Assembly: GCF_900129805.1 (NCBI RefSeq)
Contig: NZ_FQWY01000005.1
Span: 34,070 to 98,069, forward strand
Reading direction: 5' to 3'
DNA length: 64,000 nucleotides
Source of the DNA: Thermosyntropha lipolytica DSM 11003
GTDB lineage: Bacteria; Bacillota; Syntrophomonadia; Syntrophomonadales; Syntrophomonadaceae
In this document: piece after piece, positions 34,949 to 45,068 of the stretch
How the letters are laid out: each line of letters starts with the position of its first letter
How positions within the stretch are numbered: the first letter of the stretch is position 1
Translations under genes and position numbers: made by a program
The notes under the pieces: model-generated
Seen by the model: only the letters and a program-made list of their open reading frames with translations
Told to the model about the DNA's origin: nothing
The model's database searches: none

Positions 34949-36751
34949 TCATTCTCCCAGATATTCTTTCACTTTTTGCGCTACCTTCCGGTTCATGCCC
35001 GGCAGTCCGGCCAGTTCTTCCAGGGGAGCCTTCTTTATCCTTTCTACTGAACCGAAATGCTGAAGCAAAGCTTTCTTTCTCTTTTCCCCTATCCCCGGAA
35101 TCTCATCTAGAGCCGAAACCTTTAGTTTTTTTATCCTTCGCTGCCGGTTATAGCCCAGAGCAAAGCGGTGAGCTTCATCCCGCATATGCTGCAAAAGCCG
35201 CAAGCCCTCATCCCGTCTGGGAAGTACCAGCGGCGAACTTATGCCCGGCCGGTATATCTCCTCATTTTTCTTGGCCAGGCTTATAACCGGAATATCTATT
35301 CCCATCTCTTCCAGAACCTCTTTTACCCGGTTTACCTGCCCCAGCCCCCCGTCAATAAGGATCAGGTCAGGCTCAGGCAGAAAAGAAGGGTTTCCCGCCC
35401 GGCTGGCGGCAAAACGGCGCTTTAAAACCTCAGCCAGAGAAGCAAAATCGTCATTTTTATCTTCTTCGATTTTAAAACGCCGGTAAGCTTTTTTATCCGG
35501 TTCTCCTCCGGTAAAAACCACCATTGAGCCTACGGTTTCTGTCCCTCCCAGATGGGATATGTCATAAGCCTCTATGCGCTGCGGCACAACTTCCAAATGG
35601 AGAATCCGGCTTAAATGGAGCAGAACCTTTTTTTTCTCCTCTTCACCGCCATACCTCTCTTTAAAAAGAAGCTCTGCATTATTTAAGGCCATCTCTAAAA
35701 GGCTTTTTTCCTCCGGGCTTTCCGCTTCCCGCAGGGCTACCTTCCTGCCGGCTTTTTCCTCCCAAATCCCGGCAAGCAACTCTACATCCCGGGGCTTAAT
35801 ATTAAAAAGGATTAGAGGGGGAATATCGTATCTTTCGCCATAGTAGCTGGACAGGAAAAACTCCATTTCCTCCCCGACATCCTCGGATATAGCCCTTTTC
35901 AGCCAGAAGGTATCCTTGCCTACCAGCTTTCCCCTCCGCAGGCGAAAAACCAGTACCAGATTTTCTCTTCCCCCTGGCCACATTACTACCAGGTCCAGAT
36001 TATAATCTCCCTCCAGGCTCACCTTCTGTCTGTCCTGTATCTTTTTTATGCTGGCAATCTGATCCCGCAAGCGGGCAGCCTTTTCAAATTCCAGCCGGCC
36101 AGCCGCTTCGCGCATTTCCTCTTCTTTTTGCCTTAATATCCCGGCATAGTCGCCCTCCATAAAACGGATAAAATCCTCGACTACCTTTCTATACTCCTCC
36201 CGGCCGATTTCTCCCTGGCAGGGAGCCAGGCACCTCTCTATATCCCGGTTCAGGCAGGCTCTTTTTCTCTGTCGCCAGCTGCGGCAGCTGCGCAGGGGGA
36301 AAAGGCTCCTTATAACCTTTAAAGTTTCCCTTAAGGAGCCGACATCCGGGTAAGGGCCGAAATAGCGCGATACCCCATCCTTTTCCTCCCTGGTTATATA
36401 CAGGCGGGGAAAATCCTCGCCCAGGGTAAGCTTAAGATAAGGATAAGTCTTGTCATCCCGCAAATTTATATTGTAGCGCGGCTGATATTCTTTAATCAGG
36501 TTATTCTCCAGAATAAGGGCTTCGGCTTCACTGCCCGTCACGATAAAATCAAAAGCGGCCACCTTCTTCATCATTGCCCTTACCTTGGGATGCAAATTAT
36601 CCGGAGACTGAAAATACGAACGCATACGGTCGCGCAGGCGTTTAGCCTTGCCCACATATATAACCCGGCCGCTTTCATCCTTATAAATATAAACCCCGGG
36701 CTTTAAAGGCACTTCTTTTAAACGCTGCTTGAGAGTTTCCCTGCTATCCAG
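34949..36751 (-). CDS. uvrC: UvrABC excinuclease subunit C
   Basis: Makes both incisions around DNA lesions in nucleotide excision repair. Domains: GIY-YIG nuclease (KPGVYIYKDESGRVIYVGKAKRLR near 18-41), UvrB-interacting segment ([27 protein letters not shown]), RNase H-like endonuclease (EAYDISHLGGTETVGSMVVF) and a C-terminal helix-hairpin-helix pair (LDEIPGIGEKRKKALL). With a GTG start at 36712 the protein lacks the 13 residues other UvrCs have before KPGVY. The frame stays open to a CTG at 36749-36751, four bases after the uvrA stop, with GGGAGG eight bases upstream, and restores that N-terminus (DSRETLKQRLKEV). I therefore give the CTG start, 600 residues; it is unusual and unproven. Confidence 0.9.
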   Translation of the reverse strand: MDSRETLKQRLKEVPLKPGVYIYKDESGRVIYVGKAKRLRDRMRSYFQSPDNLHPKVRAMMKKVAAFDFIVTGSEAEALILENNLIKEYQPRYNINLRDDKTYPYLKLTLGEDFPRLYITREEKDGVSRYFGPYPDVGSLRETLKVIRSLFPLRSCRSWRQRKRACLNRDIERCLAPCQGEIGREEYRKVVEDFIRFMEGDYAGILRQKEEEMREAAGRLEFEKAARLRDQIASIKKIQDRQKVSLEGDYNLDLVVMWPGGRENLVLVFRLRRGKLVGKDTFWLKRAISEDVGEEMEFFLSSYYGERYDIPPLILFNIKPRDVELLAGIWEEKAGRKVALREAESPEEKSLLEMALNNAELLFKERYGGEEEKKKVLLHLSRILHLEVVPQRIEAYDISHLGGTETVGSMVVFTGGEPDKKAYRRFKIEEDKNDDFASLAEVLKRRFAASRAGNPSFLPEPDLILIDGGLGQVNRVKEVLEEMGIDIPVISLAKKNEEIYRPGISSPLVLPRRDEGLRLLQHMRDEAHRFALGYNRQRRIKKLKVSALDEIPGIGEKRKKALLQHFGSVERIKKAPLEELAGLPGMNRKVAQKVKEYLGE

Positions 36752-36754
36752 CCT

Positions 36755-39622
36755 TTAATCCTCCCTTCCTATCCCTAAAACCGGGCGCAGATACTTTCCC
36801 GTATAAGAATGAGGATTAAGAGCTACTTCTTCCGGCGTCCCTTCCGCTACCACCCTGCCTCCTTCATCTCCTCCTTCTGGCCCTAAATCGATGATATAAT
36901 CAGCACATTTTACCACATCCAGGTTATGCTCGATAACCAGCACCGTATTGCCGCTATCTACCAGGCAGTTCAACACATAGAGGAGATGAGCCACATCATG
37001 CATATGCAGTCCTGTGGTTGGTTCATCCAGTATATATAAAGTCCTTCCCGTAGAACGGCGGGCAAGCTCGGTGGCCAGCTTTACCCGCTGCGCTTCTCCT
37101 CCGGAAAGGGTAGTAGCCGGCTGTCCCAAAGTTATATAGCCTAATCCCACATCCTGCAGCACCTTGAGTTTGCGGTAGATTTTAGGAATAGCTCCAAAAA
37201 ACTCTACTGCTTCATCAACCGTCATAGCCAGGACATCGGCAATATTTTTATCTTTGTATCTAACCTCCAGGGTTTCCCGGTTGTACCTTTTGCCTTTACA
37301 TACCTCACAGGGGATATAAACATCAGGCAAAAAATGCATCTCAATCTTTATTATCCCGTCTCCCTGGCAGGCTTCACACCTGCCTCCCCGCACATTAAAG
37401 CTGAACCTCCCCGGCTTATATCCCCGCATCCGGGCTTCCGGAGTCTGGGCAAAAAGCTCTCTTATACTGTCAAAAACGCCGGTATAAGTAGCCGGATTAG
37501 AGCGGGGAGTCCTGCCTATAGGGGACTGATCTATATTTATCACCTTATCAATAGCCTCTATCCCTTCTATCCCTTCATGTTTTCCCGGCCGGTAAAGCGA
37601 ATATCCGGAAGAAGGCCCTTTATAAAGCTTCTGCATAAGGGCAGGGTAAAGTATCTCTTCAATAAGGGTGCTCTTTCCCGATCCGGAAACCCCGGTTATG
37701 GCAACCAGCTTGCCCAGAGGTATTTTAACATCTATATTTTTAAGATTATGCTCTCCTGCTCCTTTTATAACCAGATAATGCCCATTTCCCGGCCGCCGTG
37801 CGGTAGGAACTTTTATCTCCATTCTTCCTGCCAGGTAAGCTCCGGTAAGCGATTTTTCCTCACGCATAATATCTTCTAAAGTTCCGGCAGCTACTATTTC
37901 CCCTCCGTTCACTCCGGCTCCCGGCCCGATATCAACTATAAAATCGGCACTGCGAATCGTATCTTCATCATGTTCTACCACAATGACCGTATTGCCTAAA
38001 TCCCGCAATCTTTTGAGGGTACGGAGCAAACGCTCATTATCCCGCTGATGCAGCCCGATACTGGGCTCATCCAGCACATATAAAACCCCTACCAGGCTGG
38101 ACCCCACCTGGGTAGCCAGCCGGATGCGCTGGGCTTCCCCTCCGGAAAGGGTACCGGCTGAACGGTCCAGGGTAAGATAATCCAGGCCCACATCGATAAG
38201 GAAGCCCAGACGCGATTTTATCTCTTTTATAACCTGCCGGGCTATTATTCTATCCCTAGCGCTAAGCTCCAGATCTTCGAAAAACCGGGCCGCTTCCTTT
38301 ATCGACATGGCAGTTACATCGGCAATAGATTTTCCTGCGATCAAAACCGACAGCATCTCCGGTTTCAGCCTTTTTCCTCCACATCTCCGGCAGGGCGAGG
38401 AAGTCATATATCTTTCAATCTCTTCCCGGGAAGCTTCTGATTTCGTCTCCCGGTAGCGGCGGCTCAGGTTATTTATAACCCCTTCATAGGCTGCCCGGAA
38501 AACCCCGGTCTCGCCATAAGAATTGGTATAGGTTACATTAAACCTCTCTTCCCCGCTTCCGTACAGGATAAGATCAAGCTGTTTGCGGGTAAGCTTTTTC
38601 AGGGGCTTATCAAGCGGTATGCCGTAAAAAAGAGCCATGCTGGTTAATACCTGCTGGTAATAGGAGTGAAAGCCGTTGGCCCAGGGGATTACCGCTCCTT
38701 CCTGCAGGCTTTTGTCCATATCTAGAACCAGGGCAGGATCAACTTCAATCTTTTCTCCCAGACCGTCACACTCCGGGCAGGCTCCATAAGGGCTGTTAAA
38801 AGAAAACATGCGGGGACTGAGTTCCGGCAGGGAAAACCCGCACCGGCTACAGGCAAAATCCCGGCTGAAAACCTTGATCTCTTCCTCGCCGTTATCCCTT
38901 ATAACAACTACCTGGGCTATTCCTTCTCCCAGTTCAAAAGCCAGCTCCACCGCCTCGGCCAGACGGCTTCTTATCCCTTCTTTCAGGACTAAACGGTCCA
39001 CCACCGCACTTATATCATGCTTTTTGTTTTTATCCAGGTTTATCTCTTCATCGGCTGTATATTCATAACCATCTACTATTACCCGAACAAATCCATCTTT
39101 AAAAAGGTTTTGCAAAACCTTGCGGTGTTCTCCTTTCTGTCCTCTTACAACCGGTGCCAGCACCTTCAGCCTGGTCCTATCCGGCAGGGAAAGCAGATTT
39201 TCCACCACCTGGTCTACCGTCTGCCTCTCAATAGGAATCTTGCAGTGCGGGCAGTAGGGTTTTCCTATGCGGGCAAACAGCAGGCGCAGGTAATCATAGA
39301 TTTCCGTTACCGTCCCCACAGTAGAACGGGGATTGTTAGAAGTCGATTTCTGATCAATAGATATCGCCGGGGATAAACCTTCGATGTAATCTACATCCGG
39401 CTTGTCCATCTGCCCCAAAAACTGACGGGCATAAGTGGAAAGCGATTCTACATAACGCCTCTGCCCTTCACTGTATATAGTATCAAAAGCCAGGCTTGAT
39501 TTGCCTGAACCCGAAACCCCGGTAAACACAACCAGCTTATCCCGGGGAATTTTAAGCTCAATATTTTTCAGATTATGTTCTCTAGCCCCTTTTATATAGA
39601 TATATTCCCGCGACAACTCCAT
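36755..39622 (-). CDS. uvrA: UvrABC excinuclease subunit A
   Basis: Dimeric ATPase that finds bulky DNA lesions and loads UvrB. The 955-residue protein has two ABC modules: Walker [11 protein letters not shown] near 35 and [10 protein letters not shown] near 645, signatures [16 protein letters not shown] and [16 protein letters not shown], and zinc sites CPHC, CSRCGF...CPECDG and [11 protein letters not shown]...[10 protein letters not shown]. Motif [23 protein letters not shown] is also intact. It lies 52 bases after uvrB and directly before uvrC. Confidence 0.98.
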   Translation of the reverse strand: MELSREYIYIKGAREHNLKNIELKIPRDKLVVFTGVSGSGKSSLAFDTIYSEGQRRYVESLSTYARQFLGQMDKPDVDYIEGLSPAISIDQKSTSNNPRSTVGTVTEIYDYLRLLFARIGKPYCPHCKIPIERQTVDQVVENLLSLPDRTRLKVLAPVVRGQKGEHRKVLQNLFKDGFVRVIVDGYEYTADEEINLDKNKKHDISAVVDRLVLKEGIRSRLAEAVELAFELGEGIAQVVVIRDNGEEEIKVFSRDFACSRCGFSLPELSPRMFSFNSPYGACPECDGLGEKIEVDPALVLDMDKSLQEGAVIPWANGFHSYYQQVLTSMALFYGIPLDKPLKKLTRKQLDLILYGSGEERFNVTYTNSYGETGVFRAAYEGVINNLSRRYRETKSEASREEIERYMTSSPCRRCGGKRLKPEMLSVLIAGKSIADVTAMSIKEAARFFEDLELSARDRIIARQVIKEIKSRLGFLIDVGLDYLTLDRSAGTLSGGEAQRIRLATQVGSSLVGVLYVLDEPSIGLHQRDNERLLRTLKRLRDLGNTVIVVEHDEDTIRSADFIVDIGPGAGVNGGEIVAAGTLEDIMREEKSLTGAYLAGRMEIKVPTARRPGNGHYLVIKGAGEHNLKNIDVKIPLGKLVAITGVSGSGKSTLIEEILYPALMQKLYKGPSSGYSLYRPGKHEGIEGIEAIDKVINIDQSPIGRTPRSNPATYTGVFDSIRELFAQTPEARMRGYKPGRFSFNVRGGRCEACQGDGIIKIEMHFLPDVYIPCEVCKGKRYNRETLEVRYKDKNIADVLAMTVDEAVEFFGAIPKIYRKLKVLQDVGLGYITLGQPATTLSGGEAQRVKLATELARRSTGRTLYILDEPTTGLHMHDVAHLLYVLNCLVDSGNTVLVIEHNLDVVKCADYIIDLGPEGGDEGGRVVAEGTPEEVALNPHSYTGKYLRPVLGIGRED

Positions 39623-39674
39623 CTACTCCTTTATAAAGCCTAATGCCCAAAGCACAGAAAGACCATCCTTAAGT

Positions 39675-41642
39675 TCACTTCTTTTGCAGTTCTCTTATCA
39701 TATCCCTTAACCTGGCTGCTTTTTCAAAGTTCAGCTCTTCGGCCGCTTTAAACATTTCTATTTCCATATCCCTTATCATGCGCATCCTCTCTTCTAAAGG
39801 CATCAGCTTATAATCAGGCCGGCGGTATTCGCCTTCCTCTTCGGCAATAACTGCCGCTACGGGGGCAAAAACCGCTTTCTTTATAGTCTGAGGGGTAATA
39901 TGGTGTTTCCGGTTGTATTCCATCTGCAGCCGGCGGCGGCGGTTAGTTTCATCGATGGCGGCCTGCATGGCCGGGGTTATGCGGTCGGCATACATAAGGA
40001 CTTTGCCTTCCGCATTGCGGGCTGCCCTTCCGATGGTCTGAATAAGGGAGCGGGTGGAACGCAGAAACCCTTCCTTATCCGCATCCAGGATAGCCACCAG
40101 GGCTACCTCCGGCAGATCCAGCCCTTCGCGCAGGAGATTAATCCCTACCAGGACATCAAAGACGCCCCGGCGCAAATCGCGCAGGATTTCCAGCCTTTCC
40201 AAAGCATCTATATCGGAATGCAGGTAGCGCACCTTTATCCCGGCATCATTAAGGTAATCACACAGGTCTTCAGCCATGCGCTTGGTAAGGGTAGTGATAA
40301 GGACGCGAAATCCCTTCTCTACCCTCTTTCTTATCTCCTCCAGCAAATCATCAATCTGGTTGGCGGTAGGCCTTACCTCTATTTCGGGATCTACCAGCCC
40401 GGTCGGCCTTATTATCTGCTCTACTACCTGCTCGCTTACCTTAAGCTCATAATCGCCGGGCGTAGCACTTACATATATAACCTGGTTTACTTTCCTTGTA
40501 AACTCCTCAAAGGTAAGCGGACGGTTATCCAGAGCCGAAGGCAAACGGAATCCGTATTCCACCAGGTTGAGCTTGCGGGACCTGTCCCCTTCGTACATAG
40601 CCCCGATCTGGGGTACAGCGATATGGGATTCATCGATAAAAAGCAGAAAATCATCCGGAAAAAAGTCGAGCAGGGTATACGGGGGCTCACCCGGCTTTCT
40701 TCCGGTAATATAGCGGGAATAATTTTCGATCCCTTTACAATAGCCTACTTCCCTTATCATCTCCATGTCGTAGCGGGTACGCTGCTCCAGCCTCTGCGCT
40801 TCCAGAAGCTTTCCTTCCCGGCGGAATTTCTCAAGCTGCATCTGGAGTTCGGCTTCGATTTCGCCGGCAGCAGCCAGCATCTTGTCCCTGGTAGTTACAA
40901 AGTGCGAAGCGGGAAAAATCATAACATGCATCCGGCGTCCCAAAACTTCCCCGGTAAACGGGTTAAACTCGACTATCCGGTCTATCTCGTCGCCAAAAAA
41001 TTCGATCCTTACCGCATTTTCTCCCGCTGAAGCCGGAAAAACCTCCACCACATCGCCTCTAACCCTGAATTTCCCCCGCGTAAAACTTATCTCATTTCGC
41101 TCATAATGGTTGGCAACCAGCCGGGATAAAAGCTCATCCCTTTCCATCTCCATCCCCGGCCGTAAAGAAACCGACATCTTATAATAATCATCCGGCGAGC
41201 CTAATCCATATATACAGGAAACAGAAGCCACGATAATAACATCCCGGCGTTCCAGCAGGGAAGCAGTAGCGGAATGCCTGAGCTTATCTATTTCATCATT
41301 AATCGAAGAATCTTTTTCTATATAGGTATCAGTAGCCGGCACATACGCTTCCGGCTGGTAATAATCATAATAGCTTATAAAATACTCCACGGCATTATCA
41401 GGAAAAAACTGCTTAAACTCGGCATAGAGCTGCCCGGCCAGGGTTTTGTTAGGAGCTATTACCAGAGTGGGCTTTTGCACATTCTGGATAATATGGGCCA
41501 TGGTAAAAGTCTTGCCCGAACCGGTAACTCCCAGCAGGGTCTGGTGTTTATAACCTTTTCTTATCCCTGCGGTAAGTTTGCTAATCGCCTGGGGCTGATC
41601 CCCGGTCGGTTTATAATCGGAATTTATTCTAAACTCAGGCAT
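39675..41642 (-). CDS. uvrB: UvrABC excinuclease subunit B
   Basis: Damage-verifying helicase-like subunit that recruits UvrC. The 655-residue protein has Walker [11 protein letters not shown] near 39, the beta-hairpin region [12 protein letters not shown] near 92, [16 protein letters not shown] (DESH motif II) near 335, LTKRMAEDL and QTIGRAARN, and the C-terminal UVR domain ([27 protein letters not shown]). It is first in the uvrB-uvrA-uvrC run and has its own promoter. Confidence 0.98.
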   Translation of the reverse strand: MPEFRINSDYKPTGDQPQAISKLTAGIRKGYKHQTLLGVTGSGKTFTMAHIIQNVQKPTLVIAPNKTLAGQLYAEFKQFFPDNAVEYFISYYDYYQPEAYVPATDTYIEKDSSINDEIDKLRHSATASLLERRDVIIVASVSCIYGLGSPDDYYKMSVSLRPGMEMERDELLSRLVANHYERNEISFTRGKFRVRGDVVEVFPASAGENAVRIEFFGDEIDRIVEFNPFTGEVLGRRMHVMIFPASHFVTTRDKMLAAAGEIEAELQMQLEKFRREGKLLEAQRLEQRTRYDMEMIREVGYCKGIENYSRYITGRKPGEPPYTLLDFFPDDFLLFIDESHIAVPQIGAMYEGDRSRKLNLVEYGFRLPSALDNRPLTFEEFTRKVNQVIYVSATPGDYELKVSEQVVEQIIRPTGLVDPEIEVRPTANQIDDLLEEIRKRVEKGFRVLITTLTKRMAEDLCDYLNDAGIKVRYLHSDIDALERLEILRDLRRGVFDVLVGINLLREGLDLPEVALVAILDADKEGFLRSTRSLIQTIGRAARNAEGKVLMYADRITPAMQAAIDETNRRRRLQMEYNRKHHITPQTIKKAVFAPVAAVIAEEEGEYRRPDYKLMPLEERMRMIRDMEIEMFKAAEELNFEKAARLRDMIRELQKK

Positions 41643-41689
41643 AAAGCCACCTCTCCTTCCGGCAGCCGTCTAAAAATGGTTATTATTAA

Positions 41690-41717
41690 ATTATAAACTA
41701 ATATACACGGCCGGCAA
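41690..41717 (-). promoter_or_regulatory. Sigma-A promoter of uvrBAC
   Basis: On the minus strand, TTGCCG (41712-41717) and TATAAT (41690-41695) are 16 bases apart, about 50 bases before the uvrB start. I see no CGAAC-N4-GTTCG LexA (DinR) box in this leader. Confidence 0.65.
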
Positions 41718-41753
41718 GTCTTCCCTGCTTCTTTCTCCCACCCCCTCTCCGGC

Positions 41754-42812
41754 TTATTTCAGCCCCAATTGATTAAGTTCTTCCCTTTTCCGGTCTAAAA
41801 GCTCAAAATCCAGCGCTTTAGCCCATATTTTACCTATCTCGGCCAGATAAGCGTCCCACTTTTCCAGATGTTCCCTGGCTTCTATAAGTTTTTCTTCATA
41901 ATCTCTTCCCAGTTCAATATAGCGGTAAGCTTCTTCCTGACGGTAAAAATGCAGGACTTTTCCCATATCCAGCACTACATCTCCCGGCCTTAAGGTAAGC
42001 CCTTTCTCCCCCCCATCTATAACTGCCAGCTGGAGGTTTTCTACAATAATCATATCCAGTTTTTCCTCATCCAGTCCGTTATGGTAATAGGTAACACTTA
42101 ATCCTTGCTCCTTGCAAAAAGCAGCTACATTGCTTATAACTGTAGACTTACCGCTTCCCGCTGGCCCTTTTAGTATATAGCGGCGGTAACACCTTCGGCT
42201 TATCTCGTCCAGATAGCTTATCATCCCCTCTTTGGTAAAAGAAGAAGCAAAATAGTGTTTCTCCTTTTTCCTTTCCTTCCCGATCTCCTCTATCAATCTT
42301 TCCGTAAGCCTTTTTATTTCCTCCATATCCAGCCGGGAACTGCTCAAGCTGTACATTTCTTCTTTAATCTTTCCGGCTTCTTTAACCTTTTGCTCCGCCT
42401 TTTCCTTTTCCTGCTGCAGAAGAGAAGCTATTTTTTCCATTTTTCTTTCCCCTTCTTCGGCTATTTCTTCCGCCAGATAGTCGCGCAGATTTATAAAATA
42501 GGTGCGCCATCCGGGATACCCGGTTTCTATCGGCTTCGGCAAGTTGCCGTTAATCATGGCCACCTGCAAAGCCGGTACATATGCTCCATCTACCCGGTCA
42601 GGATCTAGAGCAGATAAAAAGAATTCCACTGCACATCCTTTTTCATAAAAGAAATCCCCCCATCTCTTGATAAAAAGGGATATCAATTCATCGGCAGCTC
42701 CTTTGAGCACATAAACCTTTTTAAGACTGCTGACCAGGTCAGGAATAAAACTCACAAAACCATCCCGGGTATAGCTGCTTACCAGGGTATACCTTATTTC
42801 GGGACTATTCAT
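41754..42812 (-). CDS. P-loop ATPase of the PRK06851 type
   Basis: A 352-residue protein with two related halves. The second has an intact Walker A, LKGPAGSGKSTVISNVAAF near 222, and downstream IIVENLQLAVIDGG. The first half aligns at YVLKGAADELISLFIKR near 36, where a P-loop would be expected but the GxxGxGK core is lost. A coiled-coil/Glu-Lys-rich linker (about 125-185) joins them. Family members are common in spore-forming Firmicutes; function unsettled. Start: the ATG at 42812 has GAGG upstream (a GTG three codons earlier is possible). It is five bases downstream of the MinJ-like gene and probably co-transcribed. Confidence 0.75.
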   Translation of the reverse strand: MNSPEIRYTLVSSYTRDGFVSFIPDLVSSLKKVYVLKGAADELISLFIKRWGDFFYEKGCAVEFFLSALDPDRVDGAYVPALQVAMINGNLPKPIETGYPGWRTYFINLRDYLAEEIAEEGERKMEKIASLLQQEKEKAEQKVKEAGKIKEEMYSLSSSRLDMEEIKRLTERLIEEIGKERKKEKHYFASSFTKEGMISYLDEISRRCYRRYILKGPAGSGKSTVISNVAAFCKEQGLSVTYYHNGLDEEKLDMIIVENLQLAVIDGGEKGLTLRPGDVVLDMGKVLHFYRQEEAYRYIELGRDYEEKLIEAREHLEKWDAYLAEIGKIWAKALDFELLDRKREELNQLGLK

Positions 42813-42826
42813 CTTTTTCACCTCAT

Positions 42827-43762
42827 TTAAGACTTCTTTGCTCTTAGTCTATTCATAAGGTATATAAAAAGTGAACATTCCCGGTAATTAAATATCTTCT
42901 CTCCTTCTCTCCTCATTCCCAGCCATATCACTATTTCATGTCCCAGAGGAGAAGCCAGGACCGCCAGAGGAATAAATATCTCCCAGCGGGAAGCCAGCCA
43001 GGATAAAAAGAGCAAAAAGAGGCTGAAAAGCAAAAGATAGCGGGAAGAAAAGCGCGCTTTTTCCCGGGGATCCTTTTGGTAAGTTATTTCTCCATATCCC
43101 AAAACAACCAGAACAGGGACGATTTGATATTTCCGGTATAAAGCATCCTGGCCCGGTCCCAGCAGGGGCCACCAGTCAGGAAAGTGCCAGTTTAAAGGAT
43201 AAGCACTATATCCTGTGCTTATCAGGGCTAAAAGCGGCAGTGGCCAGAATTTCTGGAGATTAAACCCTTTTCTCTTTTCTCCCTTCTTTTCTATCGTCAG
43301 CGGTACCGGATTAAAATGGCCGTTAAGATAGATGAGAATGCTCTCCACCAGATGGAGAACAGCTACCAGAGCCATAAGATGGGGAATATTTATCGGCGGA
43401 TAGCCAAAAAGAAGGCTTATAAGCCCTACTACTCCTCCCGCATAGGCAAAGCACAGATAGCGGGGATGTAGGAGCATCAATATAACCGCAGCTATCCAGA
43501 GGTAGCTTATGCCGATTAAGGCCAGATCAATCCCTATGCCCATAAGAAGCAGGCTGCCGATTACTCCCCCTAAAAGCCCATAGCCGGCAGAAAACAAGCT
43601 GCTTACCAGGGCTGACCTTTCCCCTTTTCCCAGACGGAGATACTGCCAGGTAATAAGGCTTACCAGCAAAATATAGATAATAACAAAAAGGGGCGAGGTA
43701 AAAGCATCTTTGGCTACCTGCCCCAACATATGCCAGAAGTAGATAAATGTACACAAATACAT
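42827..43762 (-). CDS. MinJ-like multi-pass membrane protein lacking PDZ
   Basis: A 311-residue protein with about eight hydrophobic segments. It resembles the membrane part of Bacillus MinJ (YvjD), which bridges DivIVA and MinCD at division sites, and lies beside a CtpB-type protease as minJ does there. The conserved-looking SPLGHEIVIWLG segment near 275 marks where MinJ enters its PDZ domain, but here the protein ends about 30 residues later and the next gene starts within 15 bases, so no PDZ domain can be encoded. GGAGG lies only two bases before the ATG; a TTG two codons later has better spacing. Confidence 0.6.
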   Translation of the reverse strand: MYLCTFIYFWHMLGQVAKDAFTSPLFVIIYILLVSLITWQYLRLGKGERSALVSSLFSAGYGLLGGVIGSLLLMGIGIDLALIGISYLWIAAVILMLLHPRYLCFAYAGGVVGLISLLFGYPPINIPHLMALVAVLHLVESILIYLNGHFNPVPLTIEKKGEKRKGFNLQKFWPLPLLALISTGYSAYPLNWHFPDWWPLLGPGQDALYRKYQIVPVLVVLGYGEITYQKDPREKARFSSRYLLLFSLFLLFLSWLASRWEIFIPLAVLASPLGHEIVIWLGMRREGEKIFNYRECSLFIYLMNRLRAKKS

Positions 43763-43789
43763 ATCCTCCGCACCTGAAAACCTTCCCGT

Positions 43790-44938
43790 TTAAATTATCT
43801 GCTTTTTTATGATCTCCAGAGCTTTATCCAGTTCTTTATCCTTATCCTTCTCTCCTTTTTCCACTTCGTAATCAGGATGGATCCCGACTTCATTTATATC
43901 TGTCCCGCTGGGAGTGAAATACTTCTGGGTAGTAAGTTTTAAAGCTCCTCCATCCCTTAAAGGATATACGGTCTGCACCAGACCTTTGCCAAAGGTAGTT
44001 CTGCCCACCAGTACAGCTCTCTGGTTGTCTTTCAGGGCTCCAGCCAGAATCTCTGCTGCACTTGCTGTATCCTCATTTATCAGGACTACTACCGGTACAT
44101 CTATATTGCCTCCGGAAGATTTATATACCTCTTCCCTGCCTTTTCCATCTTTTACCCTTACAATCTCCCGGCCTTTATCTAAAAACAGGCTGGCGATCTC
44201 CAAGGCAGCATTGAAATCACCGCCTCCATTATAGCGCAAATCCAGGATAATTCCCCGGCATTTCCTTTCTCCTGCCAGATCATTGATGGCTTCTGCCATC
44301 TCCTGAGCAGAACCAGCATGGAACTGATTCAAGGCAATATAGCCTATGCCGTGCACCGTATCCAAAACCTCATATTCCACCGAAGGAACATTTATTATTT
44401 CCCGGATAATCTTAAACTCATGCTCCTTACCGTCGCTTTCCCGGTAAACCGTAAGCAAAAGCTGGGTTCCAGGATCTCCCCGCATCAGGCTTACTACTTC
44501 ATCCTGAGTCATGTTCTGCACACTTTCCCCGTTTATTTTAAGGATAATATCTCCATTTTTTATACCCGCCCGGTAAGCAGGGGTTCCCTTTATCGGCGAT
44601 ATTATTTTGAACCTTCCTTTGCCCTCTTCCAGAACATAAACTCCTATACCGCCAAATTTGGCTTCCAGCCTTATCTTAAGCTCCTGCCAGGTATCCTTAT
44701 CTAAATATTTGGAATAAGGGTCATTAAGGCTATCGACTATGCCGGAGGCAGCTCCGGATATCATCTGCGCCGGAGTAGGCTCATAAAGCCCCTGGGTCTT
44801 TATAAGGGTTACTACACTTATCAAAGTACCGATATTGCCCGCATTGGTAACTAGAAAAAAGATAAGAGCCGAAGAGGTCAAAAATCCCAGCAGGGCAAAG
44901 AAAATCAAAATTCCTCTCAGCAACCTGTTCTCTTGCAA
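43790..44938 (-). CDS. Carboxyl-terminal processing protease (S41, CtpA/CtpB)
   Basis: Membrane-anchored serine protease outside the cytoplasmic membrane; in Bacillus CtpB trims SpoIVFA during sporulation. The 382-residue protein has a membrane anchor at about 9-30, a PDZ domain near 95-175 (IGVYVLEEGKGRFKIISPIKG, GIKNGDIILKINGE), and the S41 core with LRYNGGGDFNAALEIAS, the Ser in NEDTASAAEILAGALKD and the Lys in RTTFGKGLVQTVYPL. The start codon is TTG. It precedes the MinJ-like gene and follows, after a terminator, ftsEX and the M23 gene. Confidence 0.93.
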   Translation of the reverse strand: MQENRLLRGILIFFALLGFLTSSALIFFLVTNAGNIGTLISVVTLIKTQGLYEPTPAQMISGAASGIVDSLNDPYSKYLDKDTWQELKIRLEAKFGGIGVYVLEEGKGRFKIISPIKGTPAYRAGIKNGDIILKINGESVQNMTQDEVVSLMRGDPGTQLLLTVYRESDGKEHEFKIIREIINVPSVEYEVLDTVHGIGYIALNQFHAGSAQEMAEAINDLAGERKCRGIILDLRYNGGGDFNAALEIASLFLDKGREIVRVKDGKGREEVYKSSGGNIDVPVVVLINEDTASAAEILAGALKDNQRAVLVGRTTFGKGLVQTVYPLRDGGALKLTTQKYFTPSGTDINEVGIHPDYEVEKGEKDKDKELDKALEIIKKQII

Positions 44939-45043
44939 ACTGCCATCACCACATCATTATTTTATTTTAAGAATGACAATATTATGTTACTCCAAACATA
45001 AAAATAAAACAATTATCTTTCTGTTCTTTTCTTCTTAAATATC

Positions 45044-45068
45044 AAAAAGGCAGGAATCCCTGCCTTTT
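45044..45068 (-). terminator. Intrinsic terminator of ftsE-ftsX-M23
   Basis: AAAAGGCAGG and CCTGCCTTTTT pair around GATT (read on the minus strand), overlapping the M23 gene stop codon and running into a T-run. It separates this operon from ctp. Confidence 0.85.

Noticed and set aside
39900..41030. Plus-strand open frame of 376 codons over uvrB
   Set aside because: Antisense shadow of uvrB; composition reflects the complementary codons, and no ribosome site is seen.
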